From Roseomonas aeriglobus (GTDB lineage Bacteria > Pseudomonadota > Alphaproteobacteria > Sphingomonadales > Sphingomonadaceae), in NCBI GenBank assembly GCA_016937575.1, contig JAFHKN010000005.1, positions 62,001 to 126,000 on the forward strand: a stretch of 64,000 bases of DNA, in the 5' to 3' direction. A model generated the notes under the pieces. That model saw only the letters and a program-made list of their open reading frames with translations, ran no database searches and was not told the DNA's origin. Positions 1-9,113 of the stretch are shown here, piece after piece. The translations under genes and the position numbers were made by a program. The number at the start of each line of letters is the position of its first letter. The first letter of the stretch is position 1.

Positions 1-134
1 CCAATGACAAATTGCCGCACGGCGTGCTGGCCACCCATTTAAGGCAATGGTTCATCGCCATGTGAAGGCAGGGCACATGGCATTCGTGGCAGGGCGTCCA
101 TGCACGCCTTCATGTCGGGGTTGATCTGGTGCAT
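1..134 (-). pseudogene. Broken four-helix-bundle copper-binding protein (DUF326), 5' part
   Basis: The start codon at 134 has a strong ribosome binding site (GGAGGT) and the first 14 residues, MHQINPDMKACMDA, nearly match the intact gene at 13978-14310. One extra C then shifts the frame; removing it restores CHECHVPCLHMAMNHCL, which matches the paralog and keeps the Cys/His pattern. Homology is lost after that, about 45 bases before the window edge. The intact family stores or buffers Cu(I) through Cys residues lining a four-helix bundle. Only the N-terminal third is recognisable, so this is a dead copy. A copy of the ECF-type promoter motif still sits upstream at 170-195. Confidence 0.8.
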
Positions 135-169
135 CTCTCTACCTCCGTGTGAGTCCCCGCCTGCCCCTG

Positions 170-195
170 ATACGCGCGCCGCGGAATCACCCCTT
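170..195 (-). promoter_or_regulatory. Candidate ECF sigma promoter, AAGGGG-N14-GCGTAT
   Basis: On the minus strand AAGGGG and GCGTAT are 14 bases apart, the spacing seen at six other copper loci here. It lies about 36 bases upstream of the start of the broken DUF326 gene and points toward it. The first base differs from the GAGGGG consensus. Confidence 0.6.
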
Positions 196-223
196 GTCGC
201 GATCTCCGTCGATCGAGGCGATG

Positions 224-1108
224 CTACATCGCCCATCGGCCGAACAGCGTTGCAACTATGATGCCCGCGCCAAGCATTAGGAGCGTCAGCGCCGTCATCG
301 CGACGATCTGCGGTCCGGTCACGCGCGGGCCCGTCCCCATGCCGCTCATCCCTGCCATCGCATCGTGCTTCATGTCCGGCATCGGCGTAGCCGATTGCCG
401 GTCCGCGGCGACCTCGTGCCCGCCATGCCCGAGTACGCGCACCGTGCCCATGCCGTGCTTCAACCGGACGCCGACAAGCCAAAGGTTGATAGGGTAGGCA
501 ACGGCGAAGCCGACAAGCGTCGCAAGCGACATGACGCCCCAAAAGCGAAGCGAGTTGGCGTGCATCGCAGCCATGTCCCGGCTCATCAACACCACCATCG
601 TCGGGATCATGCCGGCCATAACGGCATTCATCGAAAGCCATTCGGGGATGAACGACATGCGAAGCGCCCCCCAATAGGAACCGCCCGCCATGTCGCGCAT
701 GAACAGCGCCTGGAAAATCAGCAGCCCGAACGCGAAGCCGAACACATATTCCGCAATCACGTCCTGCCACATCGGCAGGCCGAGTGCCGTGGTGATCGCG
801 GCCGCGGCGATGACGCCGGTCGCGTCACCCGCCATGCAATGAATGGCCGACCCGAACGCCTGCTTCCAGAGCGGCCGAACGAAGTCCTCGTGCCGCTCGT
901 TCGCCGGTTCCTGGCAGGACAGGACATAGGCCGCGGCCATGATCGGGCCGCCGTAGAGCGTGACCAGCAGCCACCCCCATTTCATCACCCGCAACTCGGG
1001 GTTGCGGGTGAAGGCATCCCACGCGACGTAAGCGACCGATATCGCGGTCAGCACGAACCATCCGATCAACACGGCGTCGAGCCAGGGGGCCGGGGAAGGC
1101 ATCGTCAT
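224..1108 (-). CDS. DUF4396 domain membrane protein
   Basis: The 294-residue protein has about six hydrophobic segments spread over residues 8-30, 45-65, 95-150, 165-205 and 265-290. A soluble loop around residues 215-255 is rich in His and Met (MPDMKHDAMAGMSGMG). This layout and sequences such as GSAIHCMAGDATG and EYVFGFAFGLLIFQ fit the DUF4396 family, which is common beside copper genes in sphingomonads; its biochemical role is unknown. The start is supported by AGGAG eight bases upstream. The Met/His-rich loop and the neighbouring DUF326 remnant suggest a role in copper handling, which is inference. It is the first intact gene of the window and lies upstream of the DUF326 remnant on the same strand. 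Confidence 0.8.
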   Translation of the reverse strand: MTMPSPAPWLDAVLIGWFVLTAISVAYVAWDAFTRNPELRVMKWGWLLVTLYGGPIMAAAYVLSCQEPANERHEDFVRPLWKQAFGSAIHCMAGDATGVIAAAAITTALGLPMWQDVIAEYVFGFAFGLLIFQALFMRDMAGGSYWGALRMSFIPEWLSMNAVMAGMIPTMVVLMSRDMAAMHANSLRFWGVMSLATLVGFAVAYPINLWLVGVRLKHGMGTVRVLGHGGHEVAADRQSATPMPDMKHDAMAGMSGMGTGPRVTGPQIVAMTALTLLMLGAGIIVATLFGRWAM

Positions 1109-1172
1109 GGCAGCTCTCCTCTACATGCTAGAGGATACGTGGCTCCCCGCGCCAGCCCTCGCGCGGGGCGTG

Positions 1173-2486
1173 TCAGGCGAGCTTGCTGGATACGGCCTTG
1201 ATCGCCTTCAGCCCCGATCCGAACCGCGCGATGGCCTCGCGGTTCCTCTCCAGCTCGCCGTAAGGGAGGTAGGATATGTCGAGGTCGGCGACGCGGCTGA
1301 ACGCGGGCCGCTGCAATTGCGCACGAACGTCCGCCTCGCGCGCGTCGGGCGCGACGAGGAACAGTCCCGCGGTCGCGTGAAGGTCGCTACCGCTCAAGGC
1401 CAGGTCGAGCATCCTGACGATGCCCGAATAGATCGACGTCGAATGCTCCACCTCGAACGCTGCGGCGACGTGATCGCCGGCCTTTTCAAGCCACAGCACG
1501 TCGATCAGCCGGATGGAATCAGCGCCCTTCGACCTCGCGATCGTCTCGGGCAAGCGCTCAAGGCACCCTGCGCCCAAGGGCGATCCGTTGAAGGCTCGGC
1601 TGCGATCGTTTGCGGCGATCCATACGTCATAGCCGAGTGCCAAGCCTAGATCGCGAAGCCATGCCTGAATTTCGGTATGGGTGCGCTCGTTCTCGCCTTC
1701 ACGCTGCGCGGCCTTGCTAAGCGTGCGCGCCTCTTCGCGCGCCGCCTCGAGCCGCTGCCCCCAGCTCGCCAGAGCCGCGCCGCTCACGTCGAGCGGCGGG
1801 GCCGGGTAGCGATCGGAGCCGATGTCGAACAGCAAGCCGCCGATCGCGCCCAAGTCGTTCGATAAAAGGTCGCGGAAGCGGTCGTTGAGGTCGAGGATGC
1901 CGGTTCGCATCGCTAGGAAATGCTCCCAGCTCCCAAGCTTCACGTTCGCCCCCGTCAGCGCGTTGTAACCCTTGACGATCGCGGTGTTGAAGGGCGGCAC
2001 CAGCGTCGGGTGAAGGAAGTAGAGGAGGTTGGCGACAGCAGGCCCAAGCCCCTTGATCTTCAGGCGGTCGATCGCGTGGATATGGCCGATGATCTCCTCG
2101 GCCGTGTCGCAACACGAACAGGCGTCTAGCAGGCGGCCGAACGCGCGCTGGTTCTCGGGGCTCTCGTATATGTCGGGGATGCGCAGCTTCGGTTTCCAGA
2201 GGAACGCATGGTCCGCACCTTTGAAGATTTGGCGCTGTTCGGCAACGGAATGGACGACGGTTTCGAGCGACGATCCGCGATAGGCGACGCCAAACGAACC
2301 GCGCTCGATCTCGCCGACGACCTGGGTGATACCGCGCCGGATCGAACGAAAATTCTTCAGCCGCTCGTCCCACAGGAACCAGCTTCGATAGGTCGCGCCC
2401 GGATCGTCACGCCAACGGGTAATGAGCCGACGCACAAGGCCGTCGTGATCCTCTTTGGTAGTTATTTGATCAAGTTGCGCGGCCAT
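1173..2486 (-). CDS. Orphan nuclease-like protein (HhH-like N-terminal half, possible PD-(D/E)XK C-terminal half)
   Basis: The 437-residue protein has no signal peptide or membrane segment. Residues 130-190 contain IHAIDRLKIKGLGPAVANLL followed by PTLVPPFNTAIVKGY, which resembles a helix-hairpin-helix DNA-binding region. The C-terminal half (about 270-420) contains IRLIDVLWLE and then AAFEVEHSTSIYSG, an Asp followed by a Glu-x-Glu strand as in PD-(D/E)XK-like nuclease folds. I recall similar proteins being labelled type II restriction endonuclease, but there is no methyltransferase next to it. It stands alone between the DUF4396 gene and the DUF2231 remnant. A restriction, defence or repair role is possible; the enzyme class is an inference. 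Confidence 0.5.
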   Translation of the reverse strand: MAAQLDQITTKEDHDGLVRRLITRWRDDPGATYRSWFLWDERLKNFRSIRRGITQVVGEIERGSFGVAYRGSSLETVVHSVAEQRQIFKGADHAFLWKPKLRIPDIYESPENQRAFGRLLDACSCCDTAEEIIGHIHAIDRLKIKGLGPAVANLLYFLHPTLVPPFNTAIVKGYNALTGANVKLGSWEHFLAMRTGILDLNDRFRDLLSNDLGAIGGLLFDIGSDRYPAPPLDVSGAALASWGQRLEAAREEARTLSKAAQREGENERTHTEIQAWLRDLGLALGYDVWIAANDRSRAFNGSPLGAGCLERLPETIARSKGADSIRLIDVLWLEKAGDHVAAAFEVEHSTSIYSGIVRMLDLALSGSDLHATAGLFLVAPDAREADVRAQLQRPAFSRVADLDISYLPYGELERNREAIARFGSGLKAIKAVSSKLA

Positions 2487-2636
2487 GTTGTCGTTGCGAT
2501 GCCCCCTTCGTTAAAGCGAGACCTAAGCCGCCGGTCGGCCAGCGTCGAGCCGTTCCGTTAAGTGGACCGTTACTTCGCTCGGGCTGAACGTACCGATTTT
2601 GCAACGGTGCAGACGCTTGGTGGCACGATGAGCCGT

Positions 2637-2661
2637 GAGGGGAACGTCCGCCGCTACGTAT
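2637..2661 (+). promoter_or_regulatory. Degenerate ECF-type promoter motif before the DUF2231 remnant
   Basis: GAGGGG is followed after 13 rather than 14 bases by ACGTAT, then TG. It precedes the broken DUF2231 gene in the same orientation as the better match at 23180-23205 precedes the intact paralog. It is best read as a decayed copy of the same promoter. Confidence 0.35.
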
Positions 2662-2698
2662 TGACCAAAGTAAGCAAATTTGCGGGAAGCGCTGAATC

Positions 2699-3039
2699 AT
2701 GCGGACTTCGAAGCTGACTTTGCTGGCGGCGGCACTGGCGCTCGGCATGGCGATGGGTCGTGGGCACGATGAGGCCGCAACCAAAAACAAGACCTTCGGA
2801 CAGCGCTTAGCAAGCTGGCTCGGTTGCCTGCACACGGTGGTGATTCACTTTCCGATCGCCTTGATCATCGGTGCGTTCGCAGTGGAGCTACTCGGGCTTT
2901 GGCGGCGCAAGCCTTTACCGAGATACGGCACGCGTCATGCTGGTCGTCGGCTCGGTAGGCGCGATCATCGCCATCGCCGTCCAGGGTTGGCTAGGGGGTT
3001 CTTTCATGCATGGCGGCCTCGACCATCTCGCGTTCTGAC
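2699..3039 (+). pseudogene. Remnant of a DUF2231 membrane protein with internal deletion and frameshift
   Basis: The N-terminal part reads as signal peptide, then NKTFGQRLASWLG, LHTVVIHFPIALIIGAFAVE and LLGLWRRK, closely matching the intact gene at 22418-23143. Near 2925 the frame shifts, and a second frame gives MLVVGSVGAI fused to AVQGWLGGSFMHGGLDHLAF, which corresponds to the start of the third helix joined directly to the C-terminal end of the paralog. About 90 residues of the middle are therefore missing. The product cannot be a normal membrane protein. Confidence 0.85.
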
Positions 3040-3115
3040 GTCAGCCGCTGCTCCATATTGATGCGTCAAATGGAGATATCCTAAGGTCGGCTAATTTTGT
3101 TTTGGGAGATGATAA

Positions 3116-3586
3116 ATGAGCACCTGCGTGAAGATGATTATAGCGGTGTCGATCGCTCTTCCTGCCGCAGCGTGGGCGCAGTCAGACGCCCGCACCACTG
3201 ACACACGTGCCGTGGCGGCGGCGCTGTCACAGTATAAGGACGCGATCGAAAAGCTTGACGCTGCTGGAACCGAGCAACTGTTCACGACCGACGCGCGGGT
3301 TTTCGAGACAGGAGCATCTGAGGGCAGCTACGCCACCTACCTGGCTCATCATCTCGGTCCCGAGCTGAAGCAGTTCAAATCGTTCCGCTTCTCCGACTAC
3401 AAGGTTGACGTCCGCTTCGAAGGGTCGGTTGCCCTTGCGACCGAGACCTACCGTTACCGGATCGAGCCAAAAACCGGTGAGGCCGTCGAACGACTCGGCG
3501 TCGCCACAAGCGTGCTTAAGAAGATGAACGGACGATGGAAGATCGTGTCCATGCACAACAGCGCTCGGAAACTGAAGGGCACCTAA
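3116..3586 (+). CDS. Exported SnoaL/NTF2-like (DUF4440-type) protein
   Basis: The 156-residue protein starts with a signal peptide ending AAAWAQ (about residue 22). The rest has the small alpha+beta pattern of the NTF2-like superfamily: helix AVAAALSQYKDAIEKLDAAG, then LFTTDARVFE, and late strands GVATSVLKKMNGRWKIVSMH, which is typical of DUF4440/SnoaL-like proteins. Such periplasmic proteins may bind small ligands, but no catalytic residue can be assigned with confidence. It follows the DUF2231 remnant on the same strand and overlaps the end of the antisense mnmE fragment by four bases. A metal-related role would be guilt by association only. Confidence 0.7.
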   Translation: MSTCVKMIIAVSIALPAAAWAQSDARTTDTRAVAAALSQYKDAIEKLDAAGTEQLFTTDARVFETGASEGSYATYLAHHLGPELKQFKSFRFSDYKVDVRFEGSVALATETYRYRIEPKTGEAVERLGVATSVLKKMNGRWKIVSMHNSARKLKGT

Positions 3587-3876
3587 CGGATTGCCGGCAG
3601 AGACTGTCGCGTGAACGTTTTTGGCACGTGCGTGCGGTCCGGGTCGTCCGCCCGTGCATGGACGGCGATCATGCCGGAAGCTGGGGGCGGATCATCCCCC
3701 AGCCATAGCACCAGGTCGGCGGCTGCCATGCTCTCGCGCGCACGCTCCACCCCGATGGCTTCAATCGGATCGCTCGTGTCGGTGCGCCCCGCGGTGTCTG
3801 TGAAGACCCATGCCAGCCCGCCCCGCTCGACCGGCGCCTCGATCCGATCGCGCGTCGTGCCGGCAATTCGCAGCAC
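3583..3876 (-). pseudogene. mnmE: Internal fragment of mnmE (tRNA modification GTPase)
   Basis: The readable stretch begins IAGTTRDRIE and contains WVFTDTAGRTDTSDPIEAIG, the switch I (TTRD) and G3 (DTAG) motifs of the MnmE G domain, followed by ADLVLWLGDD. The P-loop and the whole N-terminal folate-binding domain are absent, as are the C-terminal G-domain end and the catalytic Cys tail. The in-frame sequence upstream ends at a TAG, with no credible start. It is a displaced piece of a normally chromosomal housekeeping gene. Confidence 0.8.
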
Positions 3877-3915
3877 CGGATTACCGATCCAGGGATGTGC
3901 TTTCGGCAGATTGCG

Positions 3916-4368
3916 CTAGACCGGCATACTCATGATGTCCTTGTAGGCCGAAAGCACTTTATTGCGAACTTGTAACGTCGCCTCGAAGGCGATTGAGGAC
4001 TCCTGCCGCGCTAGCATGACCTTCGCAATGTCGGTTTCCTCTCCTCGTTCGTAGGCGACCGTCAAAGCACCAGCGCGCGCATTGATCGCGTTAATTTTTT
4101 GAAGCTGCGTCTGAAAAGTAGAGGCGAAGCCGCCTGGCTCCGCGTGTCCTGGCTGCGACACGCCCGCCGCTCCGCTCACCCCTGAGACGGAATTTGGGCT
4201 ATCCACCGTTCCCAGCGCGGTGTTCATCGCTGCGTCAAAAGCCGCTCCTCTCGCAGCCGCGGAAACGGCGACAGAATTCGGGTTGCTCGCTATATTCCGA
4301 AGCGCCGCGTTCTTGTCGAGGACGGCGTTCCGCAGGGCCATAACGTCGTTGATGGAGATGCTGCTCAT
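3916..4368 (-). CDS. fliE: Orphan flagellar hook-basal body protein FliE
   Basis: The start chosen (MSSISINDVMAL) follows GGGGTG, giving 150 residues. The C-terminal half matches FliE: FASTFQTQLQKINAINARAG, then a helix with VMLARQESSIAFEATLQVR and the closing NKVLSAYKDIMSMPV. FliE connects the MS ring to the rod of the flagellar basal body and is normally encoded with fliF and other rod genes. None of these is nearby; the gene sits between the mnmE fragment and the DUF6118/traA block. The reading frame is open and the family-defining C terminus is intact, so it may be functional, but it looks like a stray chromosomal gene captured by the mobile region. Confidence 0.85.
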   Translation of the reverse strand: MSSISINDVMALRNAVLDKNAALRNIASNPNSVAVSAAARGAAFDAAMNTALGTVDSPNSVSGVSGAAGVSQPGHAEPGGFASTFQTQLQKINAINARAGALTVAYERGEETDIAKVMLARQESSIAFEATLQVRNKVLSAYKDIMSMPV

Positions 4369-4565
4369 ATTCACCCCGGTGCGACTTCTATCGCATCTGT
4401 ATGATCGCACTGTAAGCATTAGAAGATGGTTAACGACGCTTAGTATTGATTGCCTGATCGTGAAGCCATGCGCCGACCTCTAATTGGACCCGCCCAAGCG
4501 TGCCACGGTGAGGACCGGGCCGGATTGTCTATTGTCAATTGCTTGGCGGAATAGATACGCGGCCA

Positions 4566-5270
4566 CTACGGGGCGACCTTAATTGTGCATCGCACTGTGG
4601 CACGCGCCCGATTCGCCGCTTTGCTGCAACCCTCGATCGTTTCACGATTGGCCGTCACGATCTTGTCGGCCGCGACGATCGCGCGGAACTGTGCGGCGTC
4701 GGCGCTCTGCATCATCCGCTGACCTGCCTCCCAACGGGGCATGTCAAGCGTCCGCGCCGCCATGCGCTCGGGCCATCGCCAGCTCGCCGGCGCGAGCTCG
4801 CGCGCGACGAGGCCCGGCACGATCGCCCATGCGAGGATGCCGGCCGCTACCCCGCCCAAGGCGAACCATAGCTGCCGGTTTCTCTGGTCGGCGCGTGTCC
4901 ATGCGGACCCGGCGATGGCGCGAAGCTCGGCCATGACGCGGGCCTTGTCCTCGCCCGCCTTGGCGAGCGCCGCCTGATCCTCGCGCCGGGCGGCGTTGCC
5001 CACCGCGGCGATCCGTTGCGCCATCTGCTCCGGCGTCATCGCCAGCGCCGGACTCCGCACGATCACGTCGTTGATGAGCGCGACGCGGGCGGCCGTGGCG
5101 TCCACGCCCTGCTGCATCCGCCCTAACGTCTCGGTGTAGTCGGGAACGTCGATCGCGCCGCGCTCGGCCGCCAGACCCTCCACGGCGCGGCGCAACAGCG
5201 CCAGCTCGCCACGCATGGCCTCGAACGCCTCGGCCGCGTCGGTTCCGCCCTGATCGTCCTCGTCCGTCAC
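4566..5270 (-). CDS. DUF6118 family protein, partner of TraA
   Basis: The 234-residue protein has a soluble N-terminal half with ALLRRAVEGLAAERGAI and MTPEQMAQRIAAVG, a single membrane helix at about 135-155 (LWFALGGVAAGILAWAIVPG) and a C-terminal end RATVRCTIKVAP. This corresponds to DUF6118, a family regularly encoded directly downstream of the conjugative relaxase traA in sphingomonad plasmids. Its function is unknown; a role in conjugation is inferred from position. Only nine bases separate it from the end of traA. Remnants of the same gene occur at 10031-10496, 14359-14413 and 16470-16640, and this is the only complete copy here. Confidence 0.8.
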   Translation of the reverse strand: MTDEDDQGGTDAAEAFEAMRGELALLRRAVEGLAAERGAIDVPDYTETLGRMQQGVDATAARVALINDVIVRSPALAMTPEQMAQRIAAVGNAARREDQAALAKAGEDKARVMAELRAIAGSAWTRADQRNRQLWFALGGVAAGILAWAIVPGLVARELAPASWRWPERMAARTLDMPRWEAGQRMMQSADAAQFRAIVAADKIVTANRETIEGCSKAANRARATVRCTIKVAP

Positions 5271-5279
5271 CCGTCCCCC

Positions 5280-7812
5280 TTACCGGCTCATGCCACGATC
5301 GCGGTCGCGGCCTTGTCCGACCGACTGCGCCAGCTCCTGCCCGATCGACCGGCCCCGCTCCATGTTCAACGCCAGCTCGGGCGCGTGCCGCTTCAAGGCG
5401 GATTCGAGCTGCGGGTCGCGATGCAACCCGCCCGCGATGCTCTCCATGCGCTTGCCGAGCTTCTCCGCGCCCGCGCGGTCGCCGGCGCGCTCCATACTGG
5501 CCCGCGCCGCCTTCATGTCCTGCCACTGCTCCACGAAGCGCCCCGCACGCTTCTCCGGGTCGATACGGACCTGGCGCTCTACCTCCATCGCCTTCGCCGC
5601 GCCGCCCGTGTTCCCTTCGGCCGCGGCGCGTGCGAGCTGGGGGTCGCGCTCGATCGCGCTGGCGAGGTCGCGCGCGCCATTCGGTCGCACCTGGTCGAGC
5701 GCGTCGCCCGCCTTCGCCAGCGCCTGTTCCTGGTGCGCCAGCACCGGCAACCCCTTCTCCCGCATCCGGCCTATATCGGCCGCGGCGCGCCCATAGCGTT
5801 CGATCGCACGGGCCTGCGAGGGCGCCAGCGGCCGATCGGCCGCGATGCGCTCCGGCGACGTCGTTTTTTCCGACGTCGGTTTCGGCCGGAACCCGGCGAA
5901 CATGCCCCTGGCCTTGTCGCGCACCTTCTCCGCCACCTGACGCGCGAGTTCCGGGAACCGGATCTCGCGCCGATCGGCGAACGCACGGGCCTGGTCCTGC
6001 TCGGGCCGCGCATAGTCGCCGGCCATGTCCTTGCCCCGGTCGCGCGACATGGCGCGGACGAGCTGGCGCTGGTCGGCGAAGTCGTCGCGCCCGTAATGGA
6101 GCTGCACGTCATCACGATGCCGCGACATGCCGACATAGGCGCTGTGGCGGTCCATGCCGGGGGTGGCGAGGACGTGGGCGTGATCGACGGTCACGCCCTG
6201 CGCCTTATGGAAAGTGGCGGCGTAGCCGTGATCGACCGCGGCATAGTCCTTTGCGTCGAACGCGACCCGCGCGCCGCTGTCGAGCCGAACCTTCATCCCC
6301 TCGGCCGATACCTGCTCGATCGTGCCAAGCGTGCCGTTCTTCACCCCTAGCGACCGCTCGTTCCGCAGGAACATCAGGCGGTCGCCGCGCGCGAACGCGC
6401 GCGTCCCCCGGTCGGCGCTGAACGTCACGTCGTCGCCAAGGTCGCCGGTCGCGCGAAGTCGGCCGCGCGCTTCCTCGTTCAGCTCGCGGACCTCGGCGTT
6501 GGTGTGGGTGAGGATGATGCGGGATTTGCCCGGTTCGGCCTGGCGCTGCCGATCCCAGCCATCGACCAGCTCGCCCCGCGCCTGCTCGCGCGTGTCGGCC
6601 GCGTGGACCATGCCCTTGCCGTCATAGGCGTGGATCGCCTCGCCGGTGCGCCCGGTCGCCAGCGCGCGGGTGGCGTCGCGCTGCCAATCCTCGCGCTGCC
6701 GGCGAATCTCGGTGATCTCGGCCGCGCCGTGCCGCTCGGTGACGCTGCGGAACGCCGCGCCCGCCTCGATCGCCTGTAACTGCTCGGGGTCGCCGATCAT
6801 CACGACCTTGGCCCCGGCGTCACGCGCCTGGCTCAACACCCGCTCCATCTGGCGCGAGCCGATCATGCCCGCCTCGTCCACCACCAGCACGTCACGCGGG
6901 CCTAGCTGCTCGCGCCCCTGCCCCCATGCGTGCTCAAGGCTGGCGAGGGTGCGGGACTGGATGCCGGACCCGCCCTCAAGGTTCTCGGCCGCGATCCCCG
7001 ACAAGGCCGCACCGCGCACCTGGTAGCCCTGCCGCTCCCAAGCCTCGCGCGCGACGCCCAACATCGCGGATTTGCCGCTGCCGGCGTAGCCGACGACCGA
7101 CGCCAGCCCCTTGCGGCCGGTGATATGGTCGAGGGCGTCGCGCTGCTCGGCCGACAAGACGAGCCCCCTGCCCTGGGCCGCGCCGATCGCGGCGTCACGC
7201 TGGCGATCGGCGATGCCGTGACCGTCGCGCGCCGCCAGCGCGCCGGCGCTGCGCTCGAGCCGGGCCTCCACCGCGATCATGTCGCGCGACGTGAACCGCT
7301 CCTGGTCGCGTCCGTCCTTCCCCAACGCGACCAGCTCGGGGTTGCGCGCACCGCGGTCATCACCTGGTCGAACTGCTCCTTGCCGTCGCTGTGCCGGAAC
7401 GCGAACACGGCCAGGTCGCGGGTGGTGAACGTCGCCTGCTGCCGGGTGATCGCGTCCAGCGCGATCGACGGGTTGGCGATGATCTTCTCGCCATTGTCGC
7501 GGGCGATGCGCGCGTGATCCTCGATCCGCTCGGCCTCAAGCCCCTGCTCCGGTCTGCGCGATGCTGCCGGGCCGATCTTGTGCTGCGGCTCCAGCGCGAT
7601 CCCCTGCGCCTCATAGGAGCGATGGTCGATCCGCCCTTCAAGCCCCAGCTCGGCCATGCGCTCGTTGACGTGCGCGCTCCACGCCTCGCGCCAGTCCTTC
7701 AACAGCTCGGTGCTGTTCCAGCCCCGGTTTTTCTTCCCGAACCCCTCCGGCCCCACATCGCGCATCGCCAGCATCACAGGGGGCGTTTGCGGGAGGGGGC
7801 GGAATCCTACGC
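5280..7812 (-). pseudogene. traA: Ti-type conjugative relaxase/helicase TraA, 5'-truncated and frameshifted
   Basis: The 3' frame encodes the RecD-like helicase: Walker A GYAGSGKSAML, Walker B DVLVVDEAG and the later helicase motif HGYAATFHKAQGVTVDHAHV. The 5' frame (7335-7812) encodes the end of the MobA/MobL relaxase domain (GFGKKNRGWNSTELL, then RIDHRSYEAQGIALEPQHK). The two frames join cleanly if one base is restored near 7345 (VRA then NPELVALGKDG). The N-terminal relaxase with its catalytic Tyr and His triad is missing, cut off at a 34-bp repeat next to an IS5 element. This copy can therefore not nick DNA. DUF6118 follows nine bases downstream. Confidence 0.9.
7779..7812 (-). repeat. 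34-bp breakpoint repeat, copy 1
   Basis: This stretch is identical, in opposite orientation, to 35134-35167. Here it forms the truncated 5' edge of traA and abuts the IS5 element; the other copy lies next to a transposon-like element end. Its origin was not identified. Confidence 0.8.
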
Positions 7813-7814
7813 TA

Positions 7815-8650
7815 GGGTCAGGACTCATTGGTCATAGCCAGAAGATGACGGTGGCCGCGAGGGCGACGGCAGAGAAGAAGACGGTTGGGCAGCGGTCGTA
7901 GCGAGTTGCGACGCGGCGCCAATCCTTCAGACGGCCGAACATGATCTCGATGCGGCTGCGGCGCCGGTAGCGGCGCTTGTCGTATCTGACCGGCTCGTTG
8001 CGCGATCTGCGGCCCGGGATGCAGGGCTGGATGCCTTTGGCTTCCAGGGCGTCTCTGAACCAATCGGCATCATAACCACGGTCGCCAAGCAGCCACTGTG
8101 CTTTCGGCAGATCGTCGAGCAAGGCTGCCGCGCCGGTGTAGTCGCTGACCTGCCCGGCGGTCATGAAGAAGCTCAAGGGCCGCCCGTCCGCATCGCTGAC
8201 GGCGTGCAGTTTGGTGTTCATGCCGCCTTTCGTGCGGCCGATCAGACGGCCGAGATCCCCTTTTTTACCCGCAGACTCGATGCCGTGCGGTGTGCCTTCA
8301 GGTAGGTCGCGTCGATCATGACGGTCTTCGGCACGGCCTCCGCTGCCGCGAGACCTTCCATCATTCGCAGGAAAATACCCCTCTCGCTCCACCGCTTCCA
8401 GCGATTGTAGAGCGTCTTGTGCGGCCCATAGTCCTTCGGTGCATCACACCAGCGTAGCCCGTTGCGATTGACGAAAATGATGCCGCTGAGCACCCGCCGA
8501 TCATCGACCCGAGGCTTGCCATGGCTCTTGGGAAAGAACGGTTGCAGACGCGCCATCTGCTCATCCGTCAGCCAGTACAGGTCGCTCATCCACTCTCTCC
8601 TCACGGAGCCTGAATCAGATCGCGCCTCCCACATCAATGGGTCCTGACCC
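7815..8650 (-). mobile_element. IS5-family insertion sequence, 836 bp
   Basis: The terminal inverted repeats are GGGTCAGGACTCATTG at 7815-7830 and its complement at 8635-8650 with one mismatch. The flanks read TA on both sides, consistent with the 2-3 bp target duplication of the IS427-type group of IS5. The element contains a two-frame transposase. Its insertion separated the traA remnant from, and removed the start of, the DUF305 gene that begins at 8651. Confidence 0.9.
7832..8589 (-). CDS. IS5-family transposase, orfA-orfB with -1 frameshift
   Basis: orfA (8242-8589) starts MSDLYWLTDEQMARL and carries the N-terminal DDE half (IDATYLKAHRTASS). orfB (frame open to 8392) carries LLGDRGYDADWF and RYDKRRYRRRSRIEIMFGRLK, the second Asp and the final Glu of the DDE catalytic triad. 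The frames overlap at A AAA AAG (8260-8266), a perfect -1 slippery heptamer that would fuse KKG of orfA into KKGDLGRLIG of orfB. The transposase appears intact and may be active. Confidence 0.88.
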
Positions 8651-9006
8651 TAGGCAGCTTCTACAACAACCTGAATATGTTCTATATGACGCTGATGATG
8701 GTCGCGCCGATGGTAGTCGCGATGATCCTCGCCATGCGCCATATGTTTCCTTCCAGGGCGGCGAACAGCGCACTAATTATCGGCTCGATCGCGGTCTTCC
8801 TCGGCAGCTACGCGCTGATCCGGACGCAGACGACGATCGGAGACCGGGCGTTCACGCGGTCGATGATTCCGCATCACTCGGGCGCGATCCTGATGTGCCA
8901 AGAGGCGTCGCTCCGTGATCCCGAGTTGAAAGCGCTATGCGGCGAAATCATCAAGGGGCAGCGCCGCGAGATCGATCAGATGAAGGCCATTCTTCCCCGG
9001 CTTTGA
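8651..9006 (+). pseudogene. DUF305 membrane protein, 5' end removed by the IS element
   Basis: The open frame begins directly at the IS junction with SFYNNLNMFYMTLMMVAPM. It continues through two membrane helices (MVVAMILAMRHMF and ALIIGSIAVFLGSYALI) into the DUF305 core SMIPHHSGAILMCQEASL. Related membrane-anchored DUF305 proteins have an additional N-terminal His-rich part and helix, which are lost here. Met 8677 could allow translation of a shortened form, but no ribosome binding site is seen. DUF305 proteins (CopM-like) bind periplasmic copper through His/Met residues. A second truncated relative lies at 22098-22230. Confidence 0.75.
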
Positions 9007-9059
9007 ACCGAAGCGCGACTGATAGGACAAGCCACCCAACGATTATCGCTTCGGCGGAT

Positions 9060-9085
9060 GAGGGGGGCGCGCTTCCGGCGCGTAG
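9060..9085 (+). promoter_or_regulatory. Candidate ECF sigma promoter, GAGGGG-N14-GCGTAG
   Basis: GAGGGG (9060-9065) and GCGTAG (9080-9085) are 14 bases apart, the same spacing as upstream of the anti-sigma operon at 28966-28991. The motif lies about 28 bases before the likely start of the DUF305 gene and points toward it. Confidence 0.65.
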
Positions 9086-9113
9086 AAAATTGACACGACC
9101 CGAGGAGATCGAG

